Source: Pseudomonadota bacterium (GTDB taxonomy: Bacteria; Pseudomonadota; Gammaproteobacteria; Xanthomonadales; Xanthomonadaceae). From it: DNA of 64,000 bases. Both the position numbers and the translations under genes were made by a program. Below, one piece after another: positions 43,715-54,300 of this stretch. The stretch is from positions 34,002 to 98,001 of the forward strand of contig JAEWJB010000040.1 of the NCBI GenBank assembly GCA_023386795.1, given 5' to 3'. Every line of letters begins with the position of its first letter. The first letter of the stretch is position 1. The notes under the pieces were generated by a model. That model did no database searches. It was given only the letters and a program-made list of their open reading frames with translations, and was not told where the DNA came from.

Positions 43715-45331
43715 TCAGTTGCTGCTGCCGGCGGGGTTCTCCATCTTGCGCTGCGCTTCTTCCAGCGCCTTCTTCATGCTCAGCGTATCGGCTCCCTGCG
43801 AAGGCGGGAACTCCATCAGCGTCTTCAGGTGCGCGGCGATGAAAGGACCGGCAGCCGTGGGCGCCCACAACTTGGAGGCGAAGAACTTGCGTCCGATGTA
43901 GCCCCATTCGTGCGATTGCGGGTCCATCTTCTCCATCGGGTCCATCAGCAGGTTGAACACGTACGGCACGGAGGGGTAGTACTTCTCGTCCCACCAGCTG
44001 CCTTCGCGCTTCACGCCGATGTGCATCTTCCAGTGGTCCACGCGAACCGCCATCAGGTCGGTCTCGTCGTAATAGAAGATTTCGCGACGGGCGGACTTGT
44101 CGGACTTTCCAGTCCAATGGTCCAGGTTGTTGTAGCCGTCCAGGTGCACCTTGTACTTGGTGCCATTCAGGGTGTGGCCCTTGAGCAGTTTCTCCTTCAG
44201 GTCCGGCAGGCCGGCCGCGGCGGCGAGGGTGGCGAACACGTCTTCGTGGTTCTGCACGCCGTTGGACACCGAGCCCGGCTTGATCTTGCCCGGCCACTTC
44301 ACCAAGTGCGGCACGCGCACGCCGCCTTCCCAGGTCGTGCCTTTCTCGCCGCGGAACGGGGCATAGCCGCCGTCCGGCCACAGCATCATCTCGTTGCCGT
44401 TGTCGGTGCTGTAGATGACGATGGTGTTGTCCTCGATGCCGAGTTCACGCAGCTTGTCCAGCAGCTGGCCTACCTGCGCGTCGTGCTCGAGCATCTTGGC
44501 GCGCACCACGTCCTCCTCCGCGCGCCCTTCGTCCACCGCCTTCTGGATCCACTTCTTGGGGCTGTGCGAATGGATGTGGATGGCCGTGGTGTTGAACCAG
44601 CAGAAGAACGGCTGGTCGCCGTCGGCGACGCGGTCTAGCCATTCCAGCGTGGCATCGGTGACCTCCTGGTCGAAGGTCTCCATGCGCTTGCGCGTCAGCG
44701 GGCCGGTGTCCTCGATCTTCTGCTTGCCGACGCGGCCGAACTTCGGGTCGGTGGTCGGGTCATCCTTGTCCGTCGCCCAGGCATGCAGCACGCCGCGCGG
44801 GCCGAAGGTCTTCTTGTATTCGGGGTTCTTCTGGCCCGGATAGTCCAGTTCCTCCGGCTCCTCCTCGGCGTTGAGGTGGTAGAGGTTGCCGAACCACTCG
44901 TCGAAGCCATGCGCGGTGGGCAGGAACTCGTTGCGGTCGCCCAGGTGGTTCTTGCCGAACTGCGCGGTGGTGTAGCCCACCGACTTGAGCACCTCGGCCA
45001 GGGTCGGGTCGCTCTTCTGGATGCCGCGGGTGGAACCCGGGATGCCGATGGTGGTCATGCCGGTGCGGATCGGCAATTGCCCCATGATGAAGGCCGCGCG
45101 GCCGGCGGTGCAGCTGGGCTGGCCGTAGTGGTCGGTGAACAACATGCCCTCGTAGGCGATGCTGTCGATGTTGGGCGTGTGGCCCATCATCCCGTGGGTG
45201 TAGGCACCGACGTTCCACACGCCGATGTCGTCACCCCAGATCACCAGGATATTGGGCTGCTTGCCGGCGCCGGAAGCGCTGGCGGCGGATTTCGCCTTCG
45301 GGGCGGACTTGCTTGCGGCGGTCTTCGGCAT
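43715..45331 (-). CDS. Arylsulfatase-family enzyme
   Basis: 538-residue sulfatase. The formylglycine motif CTAGR has Cys74 as the residue to be oxidised. The metal-binding GDDIG lies at residues 33-37, DNGNE provides the second metal site, and THGMMGHTPNIDSIAYEGMLFTDHY surrounds the active site. The N-terminus is Lys/Ala/Ser-rich (MPKTAASKSAPKAKSAASAS) without a hydrophobic signal, so it is probably cytoplasmic or exported in an unusual way. The start has GGAG about 9 bases upstream; the open frame continues upstream without reason. It lies 73 bases after a related sulfatase gene. No sulfatase-maturing enzyme is in the window. Confidence 0.9.
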   Translation of the reverse strand: MPKTAASKSAPKAKSAASASGAGKQPNILVIWGDDIGVWNVGAYTHGMMGHTPNIDSIAYEGMLFTDHYGQPSCTAGRAAFIMGQLPIRTGMTTIGIPGSTRGIQKSDPTLAEVLKSVGYTTAQFGKNHLGDRNEFLPTAHGFDEWFGNLYHLNAEEEPEELDYPGQKNPEYKKTFGPRGVLHAWATDKDDPTTDPKFGRVGKQKIEDTGPLTRKRMETFDQEVTDATLEWLDRVADGDQPFFCWFNTTAIHIHSHSPKKWIQKAVDEGRAEEDVVRAKMLEHDAQVGQLLDKLRELGIEDNTIVIYSTDNGNEMMLWPDGGYAPFRGEKGTTWEGGVRVPHLVKWPGKIKPGSVSNGVQNHEDVFATLAAAAGLPDLKEKLLKGHTLNGTKYKVHLDGYNNLDHWTGKSDKSARREIFYYDETDLMAVRVDHWKMHIGVKREGSWWDEKYYPSVPYVFNLLMDPMEKMDPQSHEWGYIGRKFFASKLWAPTAAGPFIAAHLKTLMEFPPSQGADTLSMKKALEEAQRKMENPAGSSN

Positions 45332-45371
45332 TGCGTTCTCCAGGGAGCGGACATAGGTGCGATGAAGACGA

Positions 45372-45390
45372 CGGCCCGGCGAGCGGGCCG
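45372..45390 (-). terminator. Hairpin between the two sulfatase genes
   Basis: Inverted repeat CGGCCCG-GCGAG-CGGGCCG in the 73-base gap. It could attenuate transcription or stabilise the upstream message, setting different levels for the two sulfatases. No strong T-run follows. Confidence 0.4.
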
Positions 45391-45404
45391 CCGCAGGGCC
45401 AGGC

Positions 45405-47732
45405 TCAGTCGGCGGCAAAGGCGGCCGCAGCCAGCTTTTCGAGGTCCAGGTACTGCGTCTTCTCGACCGTCACGCCGACGGCCAGGATCTGCCCGCCCTT
45501 GAACTCGCCGGGCGTGGTGTATTCCTCGCTCACCGCATCGCCGCTGTCGCGGCCGATGCACAGCCCGTCGCCAGAGAGGGTGAACTTGCCGAGCTGGGTC
45601 TTCATGTCGCCCTCGGCCTCGAGCTTGTCGTTGACGTACAGCTTGGTCTTGCCGAGCGACTCGCCGTGCTCGCCCGCGCCGGTGCGCTCGAACTCCATGC
45701 CCAGCGAGTACTGGCCGGGCTTGAGTTCGGTCTTGGAGACGAACTTCTGTTCCGGCTTGATGCCCAGGAAGTTGTAGACGTAGTACAGCTTCCGGTTCTT
45801 GATGAACAGGGTGTGGCCACCGAAGCGCGAGCCATGGGCGAACAGCACGCCGGAGGCGTCGGCGTCGGTGATCTCCACGTCGGCGATGATCTTGTAGGAG
45901 CGCCCGCGCACGTTCACCGCCACGCCCTCTGGCACCGGCGAGGTACCCGGGTAGTAGACGTAGCGCTCGCGCGGCGCCTCGGTGCTGGGGCGTTCGGTGC
46001 CCAGCACCTCGGCAGCCGTGCGGTCATCCAGCGGAAGCACGTTGTTGGCGTCGGCTTCCTCGAACCAGGCGTCGATCAGCGCCTTGAGCTTGTCCGGGTG
46101 CTCCTTCGACAGGTCCCTGGATTCGGAGCGGTCCTCGTCGACGTTGTAGAGCTCCCATTCGTCCTTGTCGAAATGGCCCTTGCTGGTGAGCGGCGCGTGG
46201 ATGGCCGCGGCCTTCCAGCCGCTGTCCCAGATGCCGCGCGTACCCAGCATCGCGTAGTACTGCCGTTTCTTCTGCGTGGGGCCGTCCTTCTCGAAGGAGT
46301 ATTTCATCGACACGCCCGACAAAGGGTGTTGCTTCACGCCCCGATACGTATCGGGCATCTGGATGCCGATCGACTCCAGGATGGTCGGCACGATGTCCAC
46401 CGCATGGTGGTACTGGTTGCGCACCTCGCCCTTGGCCTGGATGCCTTTCGGCCAATGGATGACCATCGGGCAGCAGGTGCCGCCGGCATACTCGGAATAG
46501 CGCTTGAACATCTTGTACGGCGCCGAGAACGCGGCCGCCCAGCCGGTGGGGTAGTGGTTGTAGGTCTCCGGCCCACCCAGCACGTCGATGTACTTGAGGT
46601 TCTCTTCCAGCGAGTCCGGGTAGTTGTTGAAGAACTTGTTCTCGTTGACCGATCCGGTCGGGCTGCCTTCGCCGGAGGCACCGTTGTCGGAGCAGTAGAA
46701 GATGAGGGTGTTGTCCAGCTGGCCGCTCTTTTCCAGGTAATCGACGATGCGGCCCACCTGCACGTCGGTGTATTCGGAGAATCCGGCGTACACCTCGGCC
46801 ATGCGCGCGAACAGGCGCTTTTCGTCCGCGTTGAGGCTGTCCCAGGGTTTGACGTAGTCGGCGGGGTTGGCCTGGTCCTCGGGCATCGGGTTGAAATCCG
46901 GCACGGCCGTGCCCTCGGGCAGCAAGCCCTTCTCGATCATGCGTGGCACGACCCACTTGCGGTACGCGTCGTAGCCCTCGTCGAACTTGCCCTTGTACTT
47001 GTCGATGTATTCCTTCGGCGCGTGGTGCGGGGCATGGTTGGCCCCCGGGCAGAACCACAGGAACCATGGCTTGGAGGGGTTGGAGGCCTTCTGGTCGCGG
47101 ATCATCTGCAGCGCCTGGTCGGTCAGGTCGCGGGACAGGTGGTAGCCGTCTTCCGGACCGTAGGGCTGGTCGATGAACATGTTGTCCTGGGTGAGATCCG
47201 GATACCACTGGTTGGTCTCTCCGCCAAGGAAGCCGTAGAAGCGGTCGAAGCCCTTCTGCAGGGGCCATTCGGATTTCGGCCCGCCTGAACAGATGTCCTG
47301 CTCAGGCACGTTGTGGTCCTTGCCGATCCAGAACGTGCTGTATCCGTTGTCCTGCAACACCTGGCCCACCGACATGCACTCCTCGGGCACGCGGCCCGAC
47401 CAGCCGGGAAAGCCATTGGCCGTTTCGGTGATGGCGGACATGCCGTTGAGATGGTGGTTGCGGCCGGTGAGGAAACACGAGCGCGTGGGCGAACACAGCG
47501 CGGTGGTGTGCCATTGCGTGTAGGTCAGGCCGTTGTCGGCGAGCTTCTGCAATGTCGGCATGTTGATCGCGCCGCCATACGGCTGCCACGCGGCCTGGCC
47601 GGTGTCGTCGTAGAGCACGATCAGGATGTTCGGTGCGCCTTCCGGCGCCTTCGGGGGAAGGAAAGGCTCCCAGTCAGCCTTGGAATCGCGGATATCGAGC
47701 TTGATGACGCCCTTGAATTTCTTCTCGGCCAT
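45405..47732 (-). CDS. Arylsulfatase-family enzyme, long form with C-terminal lectin-like domain
   Basis: 775-residue sulfatase. The motif CSPTR (Cys80) is the canonical formylglycine site, YDDTGQ gives metal ligands, and SDNGASGEGSPTGSVNE is the second metal region. The C-terminal 180 residues (GRSYKIIADVEITDADASGVLFAHGSRFGGHTLFIKNRKLYYVYNFLG) look like a concanavalin-type beta-sandwich, present in long arylsulfatases. No signal peptide is seen (MAEKKFKGVIKLDIRDSKADW). The start is chosen at MAEKKFK because the N-terminus then aligns with this family. A shared operator-like motif lies 126 bases upstream. Confidence 0.9.
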   Translation of the reverse strand: MAEKKFKGVIKLDIRDSKADWEPFLPPKAPEGAPNILIVLYDDTGQAAWQPYGGAINMPTLQKLADNGLTYTQWHTTALCSPTRSCFLTGRNHHLNGMSAITETANGFPGWSGRVPEECMSVGQVLQDNGYSTFWIGKDHNVPEQDICSGGPKSEWPLQKGFDRFYGFLGGETNQWYPDLTQDNMFIDQPYGPEDGYHLSRDLTDQALQMIRDQKASNPSKPWFLWFCPGANHAPHHAPKEYIDKYKGKFDEGYDAYRKWVVPRMIEKGLLPEGTAVPDFNPMPEDQANPADYVKPWDSLNADEKRLFARMAEVYAGFSEYTDVQVGRIVDYLEKSGQLDNTLIFYCSDNGASGEGSPTGSVNENKFFNNYPDSLEENLKYIDVLGGPETYNHYPTGWAAAFSAPYKMFKRYSEYAGGTCCPMVIHWPKGIQAKGEVRNQYHHAVDIVPTILESIGIQMPDTYRGVKQHPLSGVSMKYSFEKDGPTQKKRQYYAMLGTRGIWDSGWKAAAIHAPLTSKGHFDKDEWELYNVDEDRSESRDLSKEHPDKLKALIDAWFEEADANNVLPLDDRTAAEVLGTERPSTEAPRERYVYYPGTSPVPEGVAVNVRGRSYKIIADVEITDADASGVLFAHGSRFGGHTLFIKNRKLYYVYNFLGIKPEQKFVSKTELKPGQYSLGMEFERTGAGEHGESLGKTKLYVNDKLEAEGDMKTQLGKFTLSGDGLCIGRDSGDAVSEEYTTPGEFKGGQILAVGVTVEKTQYLDLEKLAAAAFAAD

Positions 47733-47858
47733 GGCGGCGGTCTCTGCGTGTGGACACGGGGAATGGAGGGCCGCACGGCGCGGGATCGGCGCGGAGGGAA
47801 GCTCCGGGGCCAGTCTGTACCGCCCCATCGCAGCGCACATGCGAGGGATTTCGGTATT

Positions 47859-47876
47859 TGTCTAAGTAAAAGTACC
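47859..47876 (-). promoter_or_regulatory. Shared operator-like motif upstream of the sulfatase operon
   Basis: On the minus strand the site reads GGTA-CTTT-TACTTAGACA. The same motif, GGTA-N4-TACTTAGACA with different N4, occurs at 50666-50683. GTA-N4-TAC is a small dyad in both copies. It lies in the 150-base gap before the sulfatase start, within an AT-rich patch. The nearby LuxR-type regulator (50702-51343) is the obvious candidate to bind it. Confidence 0.6.
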
Positions 47877-47884
47877 TAGCGCAC

Positions 47885-48943
47885 TCAATCCGCACCGATG
47901 GTCAGCACCGGTGGTGGCGCGGTCTGGCCGGTTTCGGCCAGCGAGAAGAACATCATCATGAACGCGAACGCGCGCTTGGATGCCATGTCGTGGTCGTCGA
48001 TCCAATACCAGCTGCCGCGATAGCGCACCGCCGCATAGGCATCGTCCGGTGCCGACACGCCGCTGTGGATCGTCGCCAGCCGCTGCGCGCTGGCTGCCTC
48101 GCCGGGGGCATAGCCCTCATAGGTACGCCCGCTGGCGATGTGCTCTGGAGGCACCTCGATGCAGTTGGAGAAATCCATCAGGATCTCCAGCATCGAACGA
48201 GTGAGCAGGGCGATTTCGTTGTCGCCGCGTGGAACCGAGCCGTAGACCAGATTGAACTCGGACGAGGGCTGGATGCCCAGCAGGTCGCGCACGGCTGCCA
48301 CGTCGGCGGCCAGCTGCGGCGAGGCGCCGCTGCGGAAGAACAGCAGCGTGGCCTCGCCGTGCTCGCGTTGCTCGATGCGCATGCCCAGTCCTTCCGACTG
48401 CTGGATGCGCCGAAACCGGTTGGCCAGCTCCACGAATTGTGCATCGGCGGTACGCGCGTTGATGCCGGCCGAGCGGTTGTAGCGGCCGTTGATCGCGCGG
48501 GTCGTGGCGCCGAGGATGAAATCGGCCGGGTAGCCGGCCTGGATCATCTGGAACACCGCCACCGGCGGGATCGGGCGCAGCAGGCTCTGGGTGAACTTGT
48601 CGCCGGTCAACGGCGCGTAGGAGATCGTCGGCTTGTTGGTGTAGCGGCCGTAGCCCCCGATGGTGGCGTTCGACGACGCTTGCGAGGGAAAGTTGATGCC
48701 GGCATCGAGCTGCCCCTCGGCCGAGTACGAGGCCACCACCGAGGAGACATCCAGGAACATCGGCGCGTCGGCGTAGCGCAGCCGCACGATGTTGAGCAGT
48801 GTCTGTTCCTTCCAGGACTCGCCGATGGCGCTGGAATAGCCCTGGCGGTCGCGCGGGATGCTCTGCGGGCCCATCGTGGCGCAGCCGGCCATCATCGCGG
48901 TGCCGATGGCCACCGCGATGCGAGCCCACGCGCCGCGGGTCAT
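47885..48943 (-). CDS. Hypothetical lipoprotein coupled to DUF1254 gene
   Basis: 352-residue predicted lipoprotein (lipobox MAGC, Cys21). The body ([34 protein letters not shown]...) resembles large uncharacterised envelope lipoproteins that start with an NIVRLRY segment; I do not recognise a named function. The ATGA overlap with the preceding DUF1254 gene shows coupling. Upstream in-frame codons are part of the neighbour's shadow. Confidence 0.72.
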   Translation of the reverse strand: MTRGAWARIAVAIGTAMMAGCATMGPQSIPRDRQGYSSAIGESWKEQTLLNIVRLRYADAPMFLDVSSVVASYSAEGQLDAGINFPSQASSNATIGGYGRYTNKPTISYAPLTGDKFTQSLLRPIPPVAVFQMIQAGYPADFILGATTRAINGRYNRSAGINARTADAQFVELANRFRRIQQSEGLGMRIEQREHGEATLLFFRSGASPQLAADVAAVRDLLGIQPSSEFNLVYGSVPRGDNEIALLTRSMLEILMDFSNCIEVPPEHIASGRTYEGYAPGEAASAQRLATIHSGVSAPDDAYAAVRYRGSWYWIDDHDMASKRAFAFMMMFFSLAETGQTAPPPVLTIGAD

Positions 48944-50484
48944 TGCCGCTTCACGACGGGCGGCTGCCAGCTGCCGCCGGTAATGCCTTCCTTGCCCCAG
49001 TAAGCGCGGATGTAGAGCGAGAAGTTGCCTGTCGGCGCGGGAAGCCAATTCGACTCCTTGTCGGCGCCGGGAGAGGCGTGGCCGACATACAGCGTCAGCG
49101 ATCCGTCATCGTTGCGCTGCAGGTCCTTGTTCTTCGTGCCCAGCGAATAGCGCTTGAGCGCATTGGGGTTGAAGAGGTGTCGGTCGTTGTACAACGTGAG
49201 CGACCAGAATCCCTGCACCGGCGGCTCTTGCCCGGGGGCAAACGTCACGGTGTACTGGTTGGCACCCGACAGCTGCTTGCCGTCGCCGTCCACATCCGTA
49301 TAGAAGTACTGCGTTTCCGTCGGCCGGTTGTCGAACATGTTGGACTTGGCGGTGCCGGTGCGGTTGAAGTAGTCCAGGCCCGTCTGCGCGTTGCTGACCG
49401 AGCGGTTCCACCCATTGCCGGCCGGCTTGCCGTTGTGCTTCCACTGGAAGAACGGCTTGATCACGCCTTCCTCGGTGTCCTGTGCCACCTTCACCAACTG
49501 CTGCCTGATCGCCGGATCCTTTCCGGCGGCCTCCATCAGGGCACGGAACTGTGCGTAGAGCGCTTCCTCGCCTGGCAACGGCGGCACGATCTCCAGCACC
49601 TTGCCGAACTGGTCCGCATCGAAGAACTTCTCCGGGATCACCCATTTGGTCTCGCCGTCGCTCTTCGGGCCCGGTTTGGGGATGACCGGCGCGCTGGCCC
49701 ATTCGATGGATTTCATCTTGCCGTCGAACTGCGACAGGGGATAGGCGACGATCTGGTTCAACAGGGGCTGGATGGCCTTGCGGTCTTCGTCGGTGTCGTC
49801 CTGGAAGACACGCGGAATGGCGTTGGCCAGTTCGGTGCTCGACCGCACCACGGCGGTGATACCCGCCGGGGCGTCGCCTTTCCAGTTCGGGCCGGCCAGC
49901 AGGTAGAAGCCCGGCTTGCTGCCATATGGCTTGCCCACCTCGCCGAACTGGTTGGTGCGCGCGTCGTACAGCGCGTACACCCAGAAGCGGTTGCCGAAGT
50001 CGGGCACCTGGATCACTACCGGCTCATCGTCCAGCGAGAAGAAACCCAGGCCATAGACCACGTCCTGGTTGGGGCAGGTGACGAATGTCTCGGCAGGGTC
50101 GATGTAGTCATGCAGCATGCCAATCTGGCCGCGCGGCGCGGCCGGCAGCACGCCGTCGAGCAGCCCCGGATGCGGCGCCTGGGTGATCGCGGCACGACGG
50201 TTGATCATGTTGACCATCGGCCATCCCCAGACGTAAGCCATCTGGCCGATCGTGCGGATATAGCCTTCGGACAGCAGCGCGTCCTTGTCCGGTTGGGTCA
50301 GGGACGCGGCAGTCGCGGGGGCAGGAGTGTTCATGTCGGCTCCAGGAGGCGGGGGCGGGGAAACGGCGCTGGCCGCAGGGGCGGTCGTGGGCGCGTGCGC
50401 GGGGGACAGGTCGGCCTGGTCCGGTTCCTTGCGGCAGGCCGCCAGGAGGGCGAGGACAAGCGCCGTAATCATTAGGTATCGCAC
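48940..50484 (-). CDS. DUF1254/DUF1214-domain lipoprotein
   Basis: 514-residue exported protein. The N-terminus has a hydrophobic stretch ending in LAAC (lipobox) and a Pro/Ala-rich linker. DUF1254 follows ([17 protein letters not shown]...[38 protein letters not shown]), then DUF1214 at the C-terminus ([31 protein letters not shown]). These two domains usually occur together and their function is unknown. GTG is chosen as start because GGAGGT lies 6 bases upstream; ATG at 50472 is too far from that site. A shared motif with the sulfatase promoter lies 182 bases upstream. Confidence 0.85.
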   Translation of the reverse strand: MRYLMITALVLALLAACRKEPDQADLSPAHAPTTAPAASAVSPPPPPGADMNTPAPATAASLTQPDKDALLSEGYIRTIGQMAYVWGWPMVNMINRRAAITQAPHPGLLDGVLPAAPRGQIGMLHDYIDPAETFVTCPNQDVVYGLGFFSLDDEPVVIQVPDFGNRFWVYALYDARTNQFGEVGKPYGSKPGFYLLAGPNWKGDAPAGITAVVRSSTELANAIPRVFQDDTDEDRKAIQPLLNQIVAYPLSQFDGKMKSIEWASAPVIPKPGPKSDGETKWVIPEKFFDADQFGKVLEIVPPLPGEEALYAQFRALMEAAGKDPAIRQQLVKVAQDTEEGVIKPFFQWKHNGKPAGNGWNRSVSNAQTGLDYFNRTGTAKSNMFDNRPTETQYFYTDVDGDGKQLSGANQYTVTFAPGQEPPVQGFWSLTLYNDRHLFNPNALKRYSLGTKNKDLQRNDDGSLTLYVGHASPGADKESNWLPAPTGNFSLYIRAYWGKEGITGGSWQPPVVKRQ

Positions 50485-50665
50485 GAAGGAACCTCCGGCC
50501 GCCGCATGATCCGGGAACGTTGCGGGCGCTTCCCGAAGCGACAGGCCCGTGGTGGAAGACGCAGGGTCGCCATCGCGCACCCCGGCAAGAGAGGCATGCG
50601 AATCGGCGATGCACGGGATGATGGGCGCACGGCGTGGCGTGCGGCATCGGAAAACGTACTTGTTG

Positions 50666-50683
50666 TGTCTAAGTACTTCTACC
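50666..50683 (-). promoter_or_regulatory. Shared operator-like motif upstream of the DUF1254 operon
   Basis: Minus-strand sequence GGTA-GAAG-TACTTAGACA, matching the copy at 47859-47876 in all 14 fixed positions. It lies between the end of the response-regulator gene and the DUF1254 start, so it probably controls the DUF1254-lipoprotein unit. TACTTCT on the plus strand also resembles a NarL-type heptamer (TACYYMT). Confidence 0.6.
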
Positions 50684-50701
50684 GATGGGCGCGCGGCGCG
50701 C

Positions 50702-51343
50702 TCAGGTGTCCAGCGAGATGATTCCGCGTCGTAGCGCGACGGTGACCGCATGGGTGCGGTCGCGGGCGTCGAGCTTGCCGAGGATGCTCTTCATGTGCGC
50801 CTTCACCGTCTGCTCGGAGATCGACATGCGCTGCCCGATCAGCTTGTTCGACTGCCCCGCGGCCACGTGCAGCAGCACCTCGGTTTCGCGCTGGGACAGC
50901 TGTTCGTCGGCGACGTGCGCGGCAATGCTGCCGGCGATGGCTGCTGGCATCTGGTGGCGCCGGCCCTGGTGGACCTCGCGCAGCGTATCGACCAGTTCCC
51001 TCCGCAGCGCGTCCTTGAGCAGGTAGGCGCTGGCGCCGGCCTGCAAGGCGCGCACCGCGCGCGCGTCGCCGCTGTAGGTGGTGAGGATGATGACGCGGGC
51101 CTGCGGGTCGAGCGCGCGGATGCGCGCGGTGGCCTCCACGCCGTCCACGCGCGGCAGCTGCAGGTCCATCAGCACCACGTCCGGGCGCAGCGCCTGGAAA
51201 CGGGCCACGGCCTCTTCGCCGTCGCTGGCCTCGCCGAGCAGGCGCATGTCGGGCTGGTGGGCGATCATCGCTGCCAGGCCGTCGCGCAGCAGCGGGTGGT
51301 CATCGACGATCAGCACGCCTATCGACGCAGGGGAGGCGGACAT
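50702..51343 (-). CDS. NarL/LuxR-family response regulator
   Basis: 213-residue regulator. The receiver domain ([15 protein letters not shown]) has Asp14 and Asp15 as the acidic pair and Asp60 as phosphoacceptor ([14 protein letters not shown]). The C-terminal LuxR-type helix-turn-helix is [39 protein letters not shown]. The ATG overlaps the kinase stop by one base (TGATG), so the pair is coupled. Its likely targets include the sites at 47859 and 50666, which is an inference from position. Confidence 0.93.
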   Translation of the reverse strand: MSASPASIGVLIVDDHPLLRDGLAAMIAHQPDMRLLGEASDGEEAVARFQALRPDVVLMDLQLPRVDGVEATARIRALDPQARVIILTTYSGDARAVRALQAGASAYLLKDALRRELVDTLREVHQGRRHQMPAAIAGSIAAHVADEQLSQRETEVLLHVAAGQSNKLIGQRMSISEQTVKAHMKSILGKLDARDRTHAVTVALRRGIISLDT

Positions 51344-54300
51344 CAGGTTTCTCCTTCTGTGAGGGGGAGCGCACGCCACCACGGGCGGCCACGGCGTCGG
51401 GCAGGGCGGCGGTAGGCCCGCGCGGCGGGCAGGCTCACCTGCACCTCGGTGCCGGCGCCCGCGCGCGACCACCATTGCAGGCGCGCGCCCAGCCGGGCGG
51501 CGCGTTCGCGCATGCCGCGCAGGCCCCAGTGTCCCGGCGCCTGCGTGGCGGCGTCGTCCAGGCCGCGGCCGTCGTCGCGGATACGCAGGCGAAGGCTGCG
51601 CCTGCCATAGCCCACTTCGATCTCCACCGCCTCGGCATCCGCATGCCGGAACGCATTGAGCAGGGCCTCGCGGCCAATCATGTAAAGCTCTTCGGCCGCC
51701 TGCGGCAGCAGCATGCGCGGCTTGCCTTCCACCAGCAGGCGCACCTGCGGCAGCAGGCGGCCGCCGACTTCGTCGCGGACCTGCAGCAACGCGCTGCCCA
51801 GGTCCTGGCGTTGCTGCATCACGCCGCGCAGGCCGCGCACGCGTTCACGGCCTTCGGCCATCGCCTGTTCGGCCAGGTCCATCGCGGTTTCCAGTTCGCC
51901 GCGCAGCGGGTCGTCGGGCGGCAGGCGCTCGCTGGCCGCGTGCAGGCGCAGGATTAGGCCTTGCGTGCCCTGCAACAGGGTGTCGTGCAGTTCGCGCGCA
52001 ATGCGCTCGCGTTCCTGGTGGCGTTCGTCCAGCCGCGCACGCAGGCGCCCGGCCAGCTGTCGACCGCGCACGCGCACGGCCACGACCAGCGCTGCCAGCC
52101 CCAGCGCCACGCACAGCACCTTGAAGGCGGCGGTCTGGATGAAAGCCGGTTCGATGCGGAAACTGCGTGCCGCCGGTGCCTTGCTCCACACGCCATCCTC
52201 ATTGCTGGCCTCCACCTCGAAGCGGTAACGCCCCGGCCCGAGGTTGCTGTAGGACGCACGGGTCAGTTCGCCGGCATCGTGCCATTCCTGTTCGAGGCCG
52301 AGCAGGCGATAGCGGTAGCGCACGCGGTCGGGATGCGCGAGGCTGCTGGCGGCGTAGTCGATCTGCAACTGGGTGGTGTGCTTGGGCAGCACCAGTCCGT
52401 CGCGCAACGGCACATGCGTATCGCCGTGCATGATCTCGCCGATCGCCACCTGCGGTGGCACCGGGTTGCGATGCGGCAGGCGCGTGTCCAGCCAGGCCAG
52501 CCCCTGGTTGCTGGACAGCCACAGCAGGCCATCGCCGCCGAGCACGGCGGTGGGCACCGGGCTGGTCTGGCGCGATATGCCGGGCAGTCCGTCCACGGCG
52601 TCGAACAGGCGCGCCGTGCGCAACGGCGTGTCGTCGGCGACGCTGCGCGCCAAGTCGTCGGCCGACACGCGCAACAGCCCGCGCATGCCGTACATCCAGT
52701 AGTAGCCGGCTGCGTCGCGCACGATGCCGTTGACGGCATCGAACAGGTTGGGCGCCTGGCCCTGGAGGACATGGAAGCGTCCGTCGGCGCCCAGCACCGC
52801 CACGCCGGTCTCGCCGGCCACGATCAACTGCGCGCCGTCGCGATACAGCGTGGTCACCGGGCCAACCGCCAGCCCCTGCGCCAGGCCGTAACGCACCACG
52901 CGGCCCGCGTCGAGTACGCGCACGCTGCCATCGGCGTAGCCGAACAGCGCCGTACCGCCCGCCACCACCACCGACGAGCAGGCCTGCGCCGGCAGCCGCG
53001 TCTCGCGCGCCCATTGCTGGCCGTCGTAGTGGAAGACATGGTCATCGCCGAAGCACACCCACGCGCGCGCGCGGCCATCGAAGGCCATCGCGTGCAGGTA
53101 GCGGCGTTCGGGGAGCTGCGGCAACGGGCGCGCTTCCAGCGAACCGTCGTGCCATAGCGCGACATCGCTGAGCACCGACATCCAGATATCCGCGTCGGGG
53201 CCGGGTGCCTCCACCGGTCGCGCGTCCTGCAGGCGCACGATATTGTCCCGATCCAACCGCAGCGGCCGCATGTCCTGCGCGTAGGCGTAGACGCTGCCGT
53301 CCTGGTCGCCGAACAAGGTTTGCAGGGGTTCGCGGTCCGCCGGCAGGCCCGCCAGACGATGTACCGCGTGCGCACGGAAGCGGTCCAGGCCCAGGTTGGT
53401 GCCGACCCACACATTGCCTTCGCGATCTTCCAGCAACGGCGCGGGGTAGGGCGAACTCAGGCCCTGCGTGTCGGCGAACCGGGAGACGCTCGGCGGTGCG
53501 CCGTCGGTGAAGCGGATGCGATATACACCGCTGCCCTGCAGGCCGCTGGCCCACAGGCTGCCATCGCGAGCGAACAGCACGCGGCTGGCCCGCACCTGCG
53601 GGAGCAGGCCGGCGCGACGCTGGGCGGCGTCGAGCAGCACGCCATCGCGCGCGACTGGCATCAACCCGAGTTGGCGGTCCGCCAGCCACAGTTCGCCCTG
53701 CGGGCTTTCGGCCAGCGTGGAGAAGCGCGAGACCGGCACGCCGGTCACTTCGAAGCGCGTGGCGCCACGCGGCAGGCGCAGCAGTTGCTTGTCGCTGGTC
53801 ACCCACAAGGTGCCGCCGCGGTCGCGCAGCACCCATTGCGCGTGGTCGCCCGGAAAACCCATCGAAGCGGCAGGCGCCTGCCAGCGCTGTCCATCGAACC
53901 AGCGCAGGCCGCCGTCGCTGGCGGCCCACAGGCGGCCGTTGGCATCGCGCGCCAGGCGAGGCAGCAGGGCGGTGGGCATGCCCTGCGCCGGCTGGAAGTG
54001 GTCGAGCCTGCCGGCGCCGAGCCGGCTCAGGCCGGCGTTGTAATAGCCGATCCACAACGCGCCATCCGGCTCCAGCCGCAGCGTGGTCATGTTGCCGGAG
54101 AGGAAGCGCGAGCCCTGCGGTGCGTCCTGGCGGGTGAAGCCACGGCCGTCGAATCGGTACAGTCCGGCGCCGGTGGCCAGCCACAAGGCACCGTCTTCCG
54201 CCTGCACGATGTCCCAGATATCGCCTGGTGCGCCGCGCGCCACCGGCCATGCTGTGTGTTCGAACCCATCCAGCCCCGGGACCGCCGGCCCCGCAGCCGC

